From: Absidia repens | Lineage: Eukaryota; Mucoromycota; Mucoromycetes; Mucorales; Cunninghamellaceae | Length of the DNA stretch: 64,000 nucleotides | Direction of reading: 5' to 3' | NCBI GenBank assembly: GCA_002105175.1 | Contig: MCGE01000005.1 | Span: forward strand, 620,001-684,000 | Part shown: one piece after another, positions 24,609 through 37,527 of the stretch | How positions within the stretch are numbered: the stretch's first letter is position 1 | How the letters are laid out: every line of letters begins with the position of its first letter | Notes under the pieces: model-generated | The model's input: only the letters and a program-made list of their open reading frames with translations | What the model was told of the DNA's origin: nothing | Databases searched by the model: none | Translations under genes and position numbers: made by a program

Positions 24609-24944
24609 ATGCAAAACATATTATTTTATACATTGACTCTATGGATGGCGTTTTGTTTGGCTGGACTGGTCGTCAAAGCTGCCCCTGTGGTACCTCAAGT
24701 GTGGACAGATGAACAGGGACAGGTATTTGCTGTTGCTTTTGAAGGATCAAGCCAGGCGAAAGATATGTCAAATCAAATACTATTGGACACGATGAAAACT
24801 ATAGACGTAACAGACTTGGCAGAAGACTATGAAGAAGATGAAGACAATATGTATACCACTAGCACTGTTCTCGTCCTTCCCGATCCCTCTGTGAAAGAAA
24901 GATTCTTCAATTATATTAACACCTTGCTTACTTTCTCTTCTTGA
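24609..24944 (+). CDS. Small secreted protein, unknown
   Basis: Single exon, 111 residues from ATG 24609. It has a strong signal peptide (NILFYTLTLWMAFCLAGLVV) with likely cleavage around VKAAP. The mature part is about 85 residues, acidic in the middle (LAEDYEEDEDN) and without cysteines, so it is not a disulfide-rich effector or defensin type. Many earlier in-frame codons exist upstream but lie in T-rich leader sequence, and the signal peptide supports this start. It could be secreted or a propeptide-containing protein. No family recognised. Confidence 0.6.
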   Translation: MQNILFYTLTLWMAFCLAGLVVKAAPVVPQVWTDEQGQVFAVAFEGSSQAKDMSNQILLDTMKTIDVTDLAEDYEEDEDNMYTTSTVLVLPDPSVKERFFNYINTLLTFSS

Positions 24945-25313
24945 TCCACCCTCTATTATACATCACTCAACTATCACATTTCCCATCAATTCTTCATTTG
25001 TTTACTATTATTTCATCCTTCACTTTCATTTAGACCTAATGACTTCCCTTCATTTATACCTTTTTTTATTGCTTCCACAATATCTAACACAGCCATTGTA
25101 TATAAAAAACCCCCTCCCTCCAATTCGCGCCCCGCCCTTATTCACCGCATCCCCATTCAACTTTTTTTTTTATGGGTAAAATAAACATAAAATTTTATTC
25201 AATCTATATACTATATATTATAAGCTACTACTAACTGCTAGGAATACTAACAACTATTAGCTTCCCCATACCAATACTAAAAAAAAGTACAATCCAATAG
25301 CCTATGAATCCAG
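24945..25313. other. Convergent intergenic region
   Basis: 3' UTRs of two convergent genes; nothing else seen. Confidence 0.5.
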
Positions 25314-27228
25314 TCATTGTTCGATTTCTTGCTTTTCTTCGAGGTTTTCGGCAATTTCTTGTTTTTCTTCGGATTGCTGTGCGTTGTCTTGTTTCTTTTC
25401 GGAGGTTGAAGACACAGGCAAAGTGTACGAGGTCTTGATTTCATCGCCCTTGGCAATAGATTTGGTAGCAATGGCAGTCAATTGATGATTGTTGTCTTGG
25501 AAAACGACCTTTATGTTGTTGGCATCGTCAGACTGTCCAATGTATGTAGCTAACTTGTAGAGACCTGCCCCCACACTTGTTTTGCCAGATGATGTTGCAC
25601 GAGAATGTTCTTCAGACACCTATATAAGGGAATTGAAAACATAAATAAACAAAGAAAAAGTCAGATCAGTATCAGTTCAAAGCCCAGTTTGCAATACCTC
25701 CATCCCAGCCTGATTTGTATAACTTACAGGTACGTCCAAAGACTTTTCAGCGATTTCAATAGCGTAGGCATTGTATAACAGTTTACCCTTCAACATCAAA
25801 TAGATTTGATCCGATAAGAATTCAGAGATGCCTTGTACCTTTGGGTTCAGTAAGTTTTTCAGCAATTCGATTTCAGTATTGGTGGATTCGGTAGGTTGAA
25901 TATCCAGGTAACGGAAGCGGTCCACATGATCCCAGGAAGTAAACGTCTTGTTATCGTCCGCATCACCACGTTGAGTTCGTTCTGTTTCTTCAGTAACCAT
26001 GGCAGACAAGAATTCAGCAATCATCAATGGATACATTTGCTTGTGTTCGCGAGCATAATCTCTGAATGTCACCACCTTTGCATCAGTTGGGTCTTCAGGC
26101 GCTTGGTCTTCCGGTTCACCAACAGATTCTTCGTCATTCTTCTTTTCCACCTTGTTCTTACTGCAGAGATACTTGTGATAGCCCGTCGCTTGTTCTTGAC
26201 ACGCTTTACTACAGTAGACAACAAAGTCACAATCACCACATGTCGTCTTGTTTTCTTCTTCCACAAATTTCAGACAGTGATGACAATACAAGCCCTAAAA
26301 GAATAATAATAATAATAAGCTTAGTTCATAACCGTCCATTTTTGGGCGGGGTACAATCCGATTGTACTCTTTTCAAATCAACTTACTTCTAATGCAGGGA
26401 ATAAAGCAGACACCAGAGGAGCTTCGGTAAAGAGAACATCACCTTCAGCAAAGTCCCTTTCAGCCACCAACCCACGGCGGATAACGGTTTTACCTTCAGC
26501 ATTTGTGCCTACAGGAATTTCACCCAAAGTCAAGCCAGTTTCAGCACCGGGGAATTGTTCATAAAAGGCGTTGACACGGTTGTTTTGCTCTTTGGCCATG
26601 ATGGTCACCAAAATTTGGAATACGGGTTCAGGGATTGTCTTTTGATAGATCATGATCAGTTCTAAAGGAGCAGGGTACACCTTCAAAGCGAGATAGAATG
26701 GCACCACAGCGTCTTGGTAGGCAGTAGGACCTAAGTAGCAATGTGGAAGGTGAGCCTCATTGTCCTTTTTTGTTGCAAACCCTCCCTTCACCACCTATTT
26801 TGTTTTTTTGTCATTTTACCTTGGGAACAAAGAGCTTCTCCTTTAGCCACTTGAGCCATAAAGTACTTTTCCTTTTCCTCGGGTGTGGAAGGGAGAGTTT
26901 CTTGTGCAGCCAATTGCATCACTTGAGTAATCAGATCCTTGACACTTTGTTCGGCCTCTTCTTTTTCTACCTTTTCCTTCTTCGCAACCTTCTTACGTTC
27001 CTTTTCTACAAAAACAAAAATAATGAGTTTCAAAGACACGACCATGGCCTCCCGATACTCTGTTGTTGGTTTGTTTTTTTTTTTTTTTTTTTTTTTGGAC
27101 TTACTGAGTTGCTTGCGGAAACTAGGATCGCTTCTACGCTTCTGGTCAAAGTAGATCAAGTATCCAACACCGGCTGTGACAGCAACACCAGCAGCTATAA
27201 GGGCAACTTGTTTGGATTGTAAAGGCAT
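25314..27228 (-). CDS. Tom20 import-receptor domain fused to a MYND/SET-like region
   Basis: Five exons on the minus strand (27105-27228, 26820-27005, 26387-26730, 25698-26294, 25314-25619) close to 518 residues. The N-terminus is Tom20: one membrane anchor at about residues 7-26 (LIAAGVAVTAGVGYLIYF), the juxtamembrane FDQKRRSDPSFRKQL, a Lys/Glu-rich linker, then the TPR-like presequence receptor (FMAQVAKGEALCSQG, YQDAVVPFYLALKVYP, IYQKTIPEPVFQILV). It then continues as a SET half-domain (GLVAERDFAEGDVLFTEAPL) with a MYND zinc finger (CHHC, CGDC, YCSKAC, H, C; about 222-260), as in SMYD methyltransferases. The C-terminal SET part is recognisable (ATKSIAKGDEIKTSY), but the catalytic NHSC site is replaced by IGQSDDANN, so methyltransferase activity is doubtful. 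Predicted place: mitochondrial outer membrane, facing the cytosol. Confidence 0.85.
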
Positions 27229-27561
27229 GATAACTGTGTTTCAGAATAGGTGAAAAGAGAACGAAAAAAAAAATGATTTTTGCTAGGTAATGTGTAGTAA
27301 ACAAGCGGGAATTTAAATGATGAATGCCAGAATTTTTGAAAAAAAAGAATAGTATGATTTTTTTAATTTCAGATTAAAATAAAAAGGAAGCACACAAAAT
27401 CAAAGATAAATATGGTATAAAATAGAATTAAAAGTATCTACAATAGCGAGGGGTGAGTGTGGAATAAAAGGGACTATACTATGCGGGGTTGCGAAGATAT
27501 AAACTAAATGGCGGGGACAGAGAAGATAAGCAGGGGATAAGATAACCTGAAGCCCGCCGAA

Positions 27562-29941
27562 TCAAGACGTATTCATCGGTGTAGCTGAGGATGTTGATGG
27601 TGATCCTGACGTATTCATTGATATTGTAGCTGACACATCTCTTTTTTCGTCGGAAGCTTGCACCGGTTGTAAGGACTTGCGTTGATTTTGATCATTCGTC
27701 ATAGTGGTGGAGATGTCATCCGCAAGTCGTCCTTTTCGTAGTTCATTCAAAAGAGTTTCAACATCCACCTCGCCAAGTTCCGTATCCAAGACTAGAGATG
27801 ACTTATTGCTGGTGTTGTCGCTGTCAATGTCAATATCATCCGATGGAAGCTTGCTTGCAAGACTGTTGTCGTCCATATTTTCAACCACTGCTGCCATGAC
27901 GTCAAATGCTCCACGTGTAATAGTCCGAGAAAGAGATGTCGCCTTTTCCTTCAATCCGAGATCATCCAAGTAACGCCACATGCTTTTCAAATAGGCCTCT
28001 CCGGTGTCATCCCCATACAAAGAGTACACATAGCGAGCATCTTGTTGTTGATAAAACATGGCTGGTGTGCTGCTGCCCAAAGTTGTAAATGGAAAAGGTC
28101 CATAATCACAAAAAATGGACGGTTGTATAAAATGCTTGTGACTCGCCCAGTCATCGTGGATAGATCGATTTGGTTGATAAAATGCAGAAGGCAGTGCTTG
28201 CGGGTTGATTGTTGTCAGTTGAGGTGGATCAGAGAAGCTTTGTTTCACCGGAAGTAAGGTATGAAGATCATTGACTAGATGAGGGGTAGAAAAATAAGAA
28301 TGAGAATATGCGTAAAAATTGTCTGAAAGAGGCAAGAAGACTTACCACCACCAATAGCATGTATCGATCCATCAGGGCCATAAATCACACCAGAGTCAGT
28401 CACCTTCTTCTTTTTCTTCTTCTTGGATTGTAGTCGCATTGGTGTCATTGATCTTGAGCTTGGGTCCAAACTAGTTTCCCTCGTCGGTCGTTCAGATTCA
28501 GCACGGCTTCCTTTTCTTGCTGGTCCATCCAAACCTAATATATCGACTTCTTCTTCCTTGACTGTTGTCGCATTTTTCTGAGTTTGCGCTATTCTTTGTT
28601 GTTGTTGCTGCTGTTGCTGTTGTTGCCAATATTGTTGTTGCTGATTGCCCAAGTAGGTTGAAAATGGTGATTGGTGCGATCGCGTTGCTGTCGTGGTGGT
28701 TGCCACTGGTTCTTGCACAAGTTTTTCTGCACGTTCGATTGCCTTGATGCCGTACTTTTCCAATTTGTCAGCACTTTTCCAATAGATCGTATCCGGTGCA
28801 TTGTATAGCTTAGCGTTGCGTACAATCAACAAAAAATCCGTTCGGAAATCATCCATAGTCTTGTAATCATCGTTATCGATCTTGCGGTGCAAAGTTGAAA
28901 AGTCCATAGGTTGTTTGATCACTGTGAGATAGTCACGTACAAGGCTAGTATCCACAGGCTCTAAGAAGAATCCATAAGCATCACGTCTAAAAATTAAGAG
29001 AGAAAAGTGAGTGACTGAGTGTAGACAACAAGGTAAAAAAAATCGCCATGTACTTACTTTGATAAAGTGTCCCATAATTTGAAGCAGGTGGCCTTCAAAC
29101 CCTTTCCGTGATCTTTGGTCATCGCTATTCCTTGGAGTTGATGTTCTTGTTTCAAAGGTTGGGACACGAGTGGAGGCACGGCGGCAGAGGCAATGGATGC
29201 TTTGGCTTGCGCTTTCTTAGTCGGTCGACCCCGCTTCTTGGTTGCTTTTGATTTGATATCCTTGGATGATTGTTTGCCGGTTTTTCCCTTGGTCTTCGAT
29301 GATGTTTTGTTGGAGGATTTACTGGGGCGATTCGCGCTGTCGACTTTGCTATGAAGAGTTGTTGAAGTTTCAGTGGGGTAAACGGTGTTCATGTCGTCAA
29401 GTGCATCGTCATCATAGTCGTCTACGTAATTGTCGTCTTCTTCAATACGCTGATCATCCTCGGTGTAGCCTTCCTCTTCATCTTCGTCGTAGACAGTATG
29501 CTCATATGTTTCGCCAGTGTCGATATCGTCATTTTCGTTTTCATCCTGGGTGTCTTGTTCAAGCATAGCAAAAGGACGCTTTCCACCTACTGGCATATGA
29601 CTGTAATCGGGGTATTTGTCATCATCATCGACACTAGTGTTGTTGCTGGGGTGTTCATAATCATCAATATCCACTAGTTCACTATGGCGTCTATGTTGTC
29701 GTTCATCGCTGTCAGAGTGGCTATTGTGCTTGTGTTTTCTCTGAGACCGTTTCTTCTTTCGCTTGTGTTTTCTTGAAGCATTATCATCATGGTTGTGGCT
29801 GGAGGAAGTGGATGCAGTAGGATTCAAACGAAGCTTGAGTTTGATACGAGGTACCGCAGGAGCAGAAGTTCGTAAAGGTTCGTCTTCTGACAATTCAGAG
29901 ATATTTTGGTCAAAAAACGAAGTATCCGGGGAGGCTGACAT
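27562..29941 (-). CDS. Bromodomain protein, BRD7/BRD9-like
   Basis: Three exons on the minus strand (29058-29941, 28346-28986, 27562-28274) close to 745 residues. The N-terminal 270 residues are disordered and charged, with basic KHKRKKKRSQRKHKH, long Asp/Glu tracts and an AT-hook-like KKRGRPTKK. The bromodomain spans about 285-390: AYGFFLEPVD, YLTVIKQPMDFSTLHRKI, and NAKLYNAPDTIYWKSADKL, where YN supplies the acetyl-lysine-binding Asn. A Gln run (about 435-455) and a Lys stretch ([14 protein letters not shown]) follow. The C-terminal segment (YGPFPFTTLG..., YLKSMWRYLDDLG) resembles the region found after the bromodomain in BRD7/BRD9 (DUF3512). Such proteins belong to SWI/SNF-type remodellers; membership here is inferred. 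Confidence 0.85.
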
Positions 29942-30554
29942 TTATTTTATTTGCACGTACAAAAAAAAATGAAGGGAGAGAGTTGCAAAAAAAAAAAAGG
30001 ACTGTGCGATTTGGAATGGCTGACCATTTTAATCGCCGACCTGTGGCTTCGTGCCAGATCAACTATCCTAAATTCCCTAATCTCTGTAGCCAGTCCTGCT
30101 GTAATAGTGTTGATACGAAATGTATATTTTGGTCTTCATTGCATTGAGCTTCATCAAGCTTACCAAAAACATGAATCCTGCTTAAAATATTAAACTTGAA
30201 ACGCCCTCGACTTGATTTAAGTCACAGGTTGCTTTTATATAAATGTTTCTCCGAGCTTGAGTCACGGACTATAGACCTTCGTATGAGCCTACCCAACATT
30301 CTCGCCCAAGTTAAAAATCCAAATAGATTTTCGCCTCTCTTTCTCTCGCTTTCTCGCCAAATTCAAACATCATAGATAGAGGAAAATAAAATTTATTTAA
30401 ATAAACTAATTTTCAAATGAATAAACAGAGGTATAATTGGTAGAATAAAAATAAACAGGGAAGGAGAAGAGCTATACAAAAAGATAATATGCACAAAGAA
30501 TGTTCATGTGAAGAAAGGAGGTAGGTATGAATATGAAAATGTAACTATGTAGGA
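29942..30554. other. Intergenic, nothing recognised
   Basis: Short promoter of the bromodomain gene and 3' region of ARV1. No gene or repeat copy. Confidence 0.5.
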
Positions 30555-31585
30555 TCATAAACTAAGCCATTTTGTTCGTAGAAAAGGGGAGTCGTCCAAG
30601 CCAATATCAACAAAAGTGGTCCGTAAGAATAAAAGCTGGGCAATTATGCGGCTGATGATACCAAGACCAACAATAAAGAGCGTTTTGACATAAGAGAGAT
30701 CAAGGTATACTAAATATCAAATTTATAATGGGTCACGTCAATATGCCAAAAAAAAAAAAAAAAAAAAAAAAAGGTGTGCTACGTGTTGTTGGTTTTTTTA
30801 CCTGACAATGCTTCAACATTTGATGCTAGAACGGTTATGCTCACTAGCCAAGAGTACTCCAGTTGTTCATATTCCCAAATCACCATCAATATTAATAGCA
30901 TTTTTCCAAAACTAGAAATGATCAAAGCCATAGAAATGTAATTGTACCTAGGGTGTAATAGGTCAGAACAGTACAAGCGGATCAGTCATCGTTATCGTTT
31001 CGTCATCATTTGATTTCGGTCAAACCATACCTTATCACCTTGTTCTGATTTTGATAATATACCCTTAAAGCAAGGCATACACAACAATGGAATACCACGA
31101 ATTCTAGAAAAAAGAAGAGTAAGTCATTTCCCAAGGTCTAGCGTACTAATATATCTTTACCAAGAATACAAAGCGCCAGAATATACAGATATTGATAGTA
31201 CAGAGGTTTGTGAATAAAAATCGAGTTGTATTGAGTGCAGCAGCGTTCCAGTCGAAACCACTTGATATCTAAATAAAGGATATATGTGTGTAAGTACCAG
31301 TCACTTCTGCCAGGCAAAAACGTAGTTCTTACAAACTTCAAACAAAATAAGCAAGATGGCAAATCGGGTGATATTGGACTGGAAAAAAATAAACAGTGGT
31401 CAGTATATCCTCCTGTCATTTGTTGATCCACTATCACTTACCTCTATACCATGGCCAGTTTGAGATATCCTATTGAATAACAAGTGTCGATAAACTTGAG
31501 GCTTTAAAAGCAGCATGTCAATAAAGATAATTACAAAGTCATATTCGATATATTTATCAGCAAATTGGTGGCAATGATCCTTTGC

Positions 31586-31621
<36 letters not shown>

Positions 31622-31751
31622 AGATGAGACTTGAGTAAGCGTGAATTTTCCTGTATACACTACTCACACATGAGGTCAGCCTAATGTTGTCTTCACTATA
31701 TTTTGTATATAGGTCTTGCACAGAAGTTCCACACTCGACACAAGTAGGCAT
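30555..31751 (-). CDS. ARV1: Arv1 lipid-homeostasis membrane protein
   Basis: Seven exons on the minus strand (31668-31751, 31442-31579, 31333-31378, 31161-31268, 31031-31103, 30802-30947, 30555-30709) close to 249 residues. The Arv1 homology domain is complete: CVECG (Cys4, Cys7), [17 protein letters not shown] (Cys28, Cys31), then [19 protein letters not shown] and YRHLLFNR, a conserved zinc-ribbon plus first helix. Further helices follow ([57 protein letters not shown]). Arv1 sits in the ER membrane and affects sterol trafficking and GPI-anchor synthesis. The intron before exon 2 contains an A29 run on the plus strand (T29 in the transcript) next to the 3' splice site. Reading exon 5 through to ATAAG is required to keep frame. 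Confidence 0.93.
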
Positions 31752-32571
31752 AGATTAATTCGAATATATGAAGTAAAAAAAAAATCAGATTAAAGGAACA
31801 GGAAAAAAAGGTGATGAATTCTGGTGTTGACCATCTAAAAACGGAGTTTCCTTATTTGTCCCCAGGTCACCTTCACCAACCTTTTTCAACAATAGGCAGA
31901 GAGAAATTTAATTGTAACGTACCTTTTGAGCTTTCAAACATCGGTCAAATGTAATACTCAGTATATCTATTTCTTTTATTATCAAATCCTTGGTTTTACA
32001 GTTTCATTTTATTGACGTCTTTTTGGGCAAAAATTGCTTGAGGTTGGACATGGCTATGCGAAAAAACTCAAATTTGTCAATCTAGCACTGTAATCAACAG
32101 CAAACCTCATTAATTTTTGTCGCGTTTGAATTTGGCAGGATTTTTAAGGAGGAAAAGTATTAGTATCGTACTGTATATCATGGTAGTTAAATTAGTGAAT
32201 AATATACATTCAATCAATTCTTGTCAGTTAGCTGAAATGATTGGGAACAACCTAATATATAGCTTTACGTATTATTATATCCTTTCGGTCGCACTGAAGA
32301 TAATGAAAACTGGCTGTCAATTTAGGGCATGTGATTCTTAAAAATTCGGATTTTACCTTTTTGTTGTTTTTTTTTTATTTTGTCTTTTTCTTTTCCCTTT
32401 TTTTCTCCACATATTTTGTGTTTTGCGACTTGTGTCATCCGAACTTCTCTATTCACTCCTCCTTCCTTTTTTATAATTATACTCTTTTTATTCCTTTCCC
32501 TTCCCTTTCACTCATCTTATCGTCATCATTGACCTTTTGCCTTTTACTCCTTGATTTTTATTTTTCCTACA
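31752..32571. other. Divergent promoter region
   Basis: Separates ARV1 (-) from the acyl-CoA-binding gene (+). T/C-rich from 32350 onward. No further feature. Confidence 0.5.
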
Positions 32572-34819
32572 ATGTCGTCTATTCCTTCACACTATTCCGA
32601 ACGCTATGTTAATCAGCGGTATAACAAAGCCCTCCATATTGTCCAGCACTTACCTGCTTCTTCAAGTTTCCAACCGAATAAGGATGAAAAACTACAAGTA
32701 ATGAAACCCGTTGTGATGATATGAATTTGTTACTGCTTGAACTCTAACGAATATGCGGCATTTTTTTTTTTTTTTTTTTTTACGACTACCTTGTTGAACT
32801 CAACTCTGATTAGCTATATTCCTTATACAAACAAGTCTCTCATGGTGATATTGACACCCAACGACCTGGTATTTTTGATGTCGTTGGACGGGCCAAATGG
32901 TAAAGGGGGGGGAAGAGATACAGCGTATACAGCCTGTTACTGACTTCGGGGAACATATCTTTTGTTTTCGGGATAGGGATGCATGGAAGAAATTAAAAGG
33001 ATTATCTAGCTTGGAGGCCAAACATCGGTATGTAGATACTTTGTTAAAAATCTGTGCCGAGGTAATATTATAAGAAGAATATAGTTTGATGTACGCATAT
33101 GGATTAACTAGAGCTATTGATTTGATACATAGGCTTACAAAAAACCGGCGGCGAAGGTACAAGTTCAACAAATCATTCAAGCATTTGCGACTATACGACC
33201 CATGGATGATGACGATAGCGATGACACGGAGGAGAGCGATGACAGTAATGATGAAGAAGGTCATGATGATGGCGGTATGTTAAAAAAATGCCTGTTTGCC
33301 CTTTTTAATACCGTCATGTTACTAATGATATGTACTCTTTCTCCTTGCTTTATTAAGAGACTAGTGAATCAGTGGATGAGGAAGAACAGGCTTACCTTAT
33401 GGATATTCAACAAAGTGTACCTGCAATGACACCATCCAAATCAGCATCAACGATGGGCAGTCAGGCAAGTGACTCTTATCACTCATTGCGATCGCCTGTT
33501 TTACGATCATCGACATCTACTCGGACCAAACAAAGCAATCGGCTATCATGGCATGGAAAACAACCACGACAACTTAGACGAGCACCTTCTATAGACTCTA
33601 CACAATCAATGGTAACAGCTCCGAACGCGCCTACTCGACGACTCTCGAGATCATCTTCAATCACAACCACCAATTTCAATAACGCAGCTGGTATGCGACC
33701 TCCCTCAACAATGTCTCAACGATCCGACGTGAATCAGCAAAGCCAATACTATTCCCGTACACGTCGAACTAATCTACCCCATGCCGGTTTGGCCGCTCAG
33801 GAATCTACTGCACTCGGTGGACATACTTCAACGAATATTAGGGAACCACTTTTTGATGAGGATCATTTGGACAACAGCGTGAATCCGTGGGCAACTACTC
33901 AAGGCACTGGTGGTGGTAGCAATGTAATTCCGAATAGACGATATAGGATGGGAGATGATTCTAGTGACGACAGCATTGACGAAGAATACAAACAAAATTA
34001 TCTTTACGCCCCACCTTTAGCACATAATTTGACATCAGCACCACCATCATCTGGAACTGGGCCATCCACGACAACAGGGGGAATGATGACCGGGATTGCA
34101 TCTTCTTCGTCGGTAGCTTCTCATTACTATCAACAAACAAATCGACCACAGCAGCATCCACACCAACAACAGCATCAGCAACAGCAACAGCAAATGAACC
34201 AATTCGATCTACCAATGCAGTCTCCTTTATTAGGCGGATCAACGACCTCTTCTGTCACAGCTACAGGAGCTTTCTCTGATTCACAGCGCCAAAACCAACA
34301 TCATCGGCAACAACAACCTCTTCATTCTCGAGAAAATAGATTATCTACAGATCAACAATACACATCAGTTGTTGCTTTGGGACCTGCCACCAAGCGAGCA
34401 TTAGAAATCCTCCAAGCCGAAATTCTTGCACTGAATGAACGTATTGACGGACTGCGACAGGAACTAATTGACCGGGACCAAAAGGATCTACAACACAAAA
34501 AGAAGAAATCCATCCTATCTGGAAGAACCTTGTCACAACGAGGCGATGATGACGAAATATGGGATGCATGGGGTTGGGTATTCAAGGTAAAAGAATTCAA
34601 GAAAGATGGGATAAGGAAAGAATAACTAACCTTTTACATTTGTTTATATATATTTAGGCTGCATTGAAACATACTACTGTAAACTTGATTACTATCTTCG
34701 TTATTGTTCTTCTTCTATACAAACGTGGAAATCCTATCGCTGATGTTATTATTGGGTCTCTCTACAAGCAATGGCACAAGTTTAAATTGAGCCTGGCTAA
34801 AAACAACCGGATAGTTTAG
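32572..34819 (+). CDS. Tail-anchored acyl-CoA-binding protein (ACBD5/Atg37-like)
   Basis: Six exons (32572-32697, 32814-32899, 32977-33061, 33133-33274, 33358-34586, 34658-34819) close to 609 residues. The acyl-CoA-binding domain occupies about residues 10-100: RYNKALHIVQHLP, LYSLYKQVSHGDIDTQRPG, and WDAWKKLKGLSSLEAKHRYV, which includes the YKQ and KW/DAWKKL-type contacts of the ACBP fold. A long acidic then Ser/Thr/Gln-rich linker follows, a coiled coil (LEILQAEILALNERIDGLRQ) and a C-terminal membrane helix (NLITIFVIVLLLY) with a short basic tail. This layout matches ACBD5 and yeast Atg37 (peroxisomal membrane, tether and pexophagy factor). A peroxisomal or ER location is inferred. AATAAA near 34923. 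Confidence 0.9.
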
Positions 34820-35298
34820 ATGATTCCCACTCCTTTCTTCCCTTCTTCTTACTCCAATCAAACGTAGAATTTAGTCTCTTGGTGTTATATTATTATTAGT
34901 ATTAGTATTATTATGATCATGAAATAAAAACTTCTTTTCCTTTACCCTTCACCTGCTTTATCATATGTTTTTGAATTACTATGTCTTGTTGTGTGATGTC
35001 AATTCGATAAACATTGCTCCCTTTTATAGTGCATTTTGTTTTGTTTGAATATATTGGCCACATTCAAGTACTCCCGGTGTAGTGCACAACCTACATTGCT
35101 CAGTGCGTCGTTGCCCAAAAGGAACGGTCGTAAATAGTATCACGCAGAATCGTTTGAAAAAGACCAATCTATTTTGTACCATAGATACAAAAAATATTAT
35201 TATATCCACTCATTTTGCCTTTGTTTTAGTTTGTTTGGTTTGTCGTTGTCGAAAAAATGCTGCCGCTAGATGTCACCCTCAATAGTATTTTGCAGTAT

Positions 35299-35330
<32 letters not shown>

Positions 35331-35739
35331 CAATAGCCCATCATGTGTGCAAAGATAAAAGCAACTTTATTATATACGCACTTCATCACGTCTTACTGAA
35401 AAATAAGCTGGAAGCGATTGCATCATTTATATCAAAGTTGATTGTCAAAAAATATATATAATTTTATAGATAGATCTAATTCGCGACCATTAACCATCAG
35501 ATATGTTTACAATAGATGTTGGAGGTATATTGAAACATACACACAAAAAGCGGCAACTGAAGAAGTGATGACGACAGTTCAAAAGCTATTTCCCTTCACT
35601 GTTTCTGAAATCATTATCGTATATGTCATTATATCTTATCATACGCCAATATCAAGGATTATTCAACACTCGGTGGAACTGATGATAGTGGGTGGCTTTG
35701 TAGAAAAGGAGGATATATTTTATTGAGGCATACAAACTA
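34820..35739. other. Intergenic with a CA microsatellite
   Basis: 3' UTR, then a (CA)n run at about 35300-35328. Nothing else recognised. Confidence 0.5.
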
Positions 35740-36245
35740 CGAAGGTTAACTTCAATTAAAGGAAGTAGCGGTACTAGCGATACTATACAAGACATGACAA
35801 AGGATAAAAAATATATTTTATTGAAGCCTAACCACGGTCAACACTAGCAAAAAGTTGTGATGTAGTAAAGAGAGGATCTATTGCACAAGAAATGAGAGAC
35901 TAATGCGACATGTTTCAGTGAAGTATGTAAAAGAGGCATATTTTATTCAGATATAGAGACAAGCTAACACTAAACTACGCTAATGAAGATTCCAAAAAGT
36001 CAATTACTGGTGCCTTCAGATCCTCGATCCAAAATGAAAGGGTATCCCCATGCATCTTGTAATCCCTGAGCTGAACCCCCTTCTAAACTAGTCCTGGTAC
36101 TAAATCTAAAATCACCATAACCTCAAAGAAGTTAAATGGCGAAGAAAGAATAAACGGGAAAAAGAAAAAGAAAAAGAAAGAGAGAGCGCGGAAAAAAAAA
36201 GTGGGAGTAAATAAAAAAAAAGTTTCACGTGGGCGGGATTTGAAT
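35740..36245 (-). repeat. Dispersed repeat, copy D (terminus at right)
   Basis: On the plus strand it ends GTTTCACGTGGGCGGGATTT at about 36221-36241. The core is at 36010-36100 (TCCAAAATGAAAGGGTATCC, TGTAATCCCTGAGCTGAACC), and ATTTTATTGAAG/ATTTTATTCAG words occur to the left, as in copies A and F. Confidence 0.6.
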
Positions 36246-37527
36246 GATGCGGTTTCGCCCTTGTGAGGATGGGAGATAACCTGAATCGTGAGATATTGAA
36301 ATAAAAAGGACACTACTAAAAGCAAAGAGAATGTGTCAATGGAGAATAAATTTACAACTGTCTGAAAAATATCAATTTGGCCATCATGTTTAACGAATCA
36401 AGACATTCCACTCGCCATCGCTATTTTCCTATTATCTCATGCTACTTTATTATTGCATGGCTTAGGCCTCCTAGGTCATTAATAGTTGATCCGGTTGCTT
36501 GATTTATAATAACGGCTTGGTCTATTTTTATTTACTTACTTGGAATAAATCCTTCCCTCTGCCACCTTATTTTTCCAACAATATGTTGTATTGGTCGCTG
36601 ATACTTTGTCTTTTGCCCTTTTTACCATTACGTTGCCGAAAATGATATTCCGATGATTCATTATGAAATAGGGTTTATGTTATATTGTTGTTGTTGTTGG
36701 GTTGTTGTTGATTTTTTTTTTTTTTTTTTTTTTGGTTGGAAAAAGACCACCCGGTGGAAATCGCACCCACACATGCTGGATCGACTCTTAGAAAGACTCG
36801 TTATATTGTTTTCGGTGGCGTCGTGAATAACAGAAAACTCTCAACCACAAAAAATCATCACCCGGTCCTCGGAGCAGTCAAATATTGAGTCCACCAGCTG
36901 ATGCGCCTAATTCCGCACAAGGAAAAACCCCAAGGCCTAGATTAATACCCAGAAATTCAGGACAATAAAAAAATTGATATGCAACAAAATATATGGAAAA
37001 GTATATATACCATCACTAGACGCAAGGTGTACTTCTGTATCCACGATCCCATCGAACTACCCGTGATGTATGTCTATTTAAATTCTCTCCTGCCTTTTTT
37101 GCGGTAAATGTAGGGGAGGCAATCGATTGGCCTGGAAGTTAAAAGAATAACTACCTCGTGGATTAAAACATCTCCCTTACAAAGACACGCAAACATATAT
37201 GGGCACGTACACCTACACAGACAAACCTACGCACATACATACATACGACACATTCAATAGATGAAGACGTAATATAAAAGACAATAGTATTTATAATTTT
37301 TGTTTATTGGTAATATGGATAATAAAAAGATAATAAAAAATTGACTAGAGTTGTACACCAAATAAATAAATAAATAATGAGGGAAAGAAATGAAAAAAAA
37401 AGGAGAGAATGGAAGGCAGTGGATTGCGGGGATTGTATGAGGAGAGAAATAATAATACGTAGATAGCTGGGTATATCGATAATAAATAAATAATAATAAT
37501 AAAAAACTGGTTGTAATAGTAGCATGA
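36246..37527. other. Intergenic, possible tRNA-like relic
   Basis: On the minus strand around 36745-36835 there is a B-box-like GGTGCGATTTCC within a short stem and a GACGCCACC...GGTGGTC end pairing, suggesting a decayed tRNA, but the cloverleaf is not convincing. A T23 run (36711-36735) lies beside it. The rest, to the end of the G-beta gene, is the AT-rich 3' flank. Confidence 0.3.
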
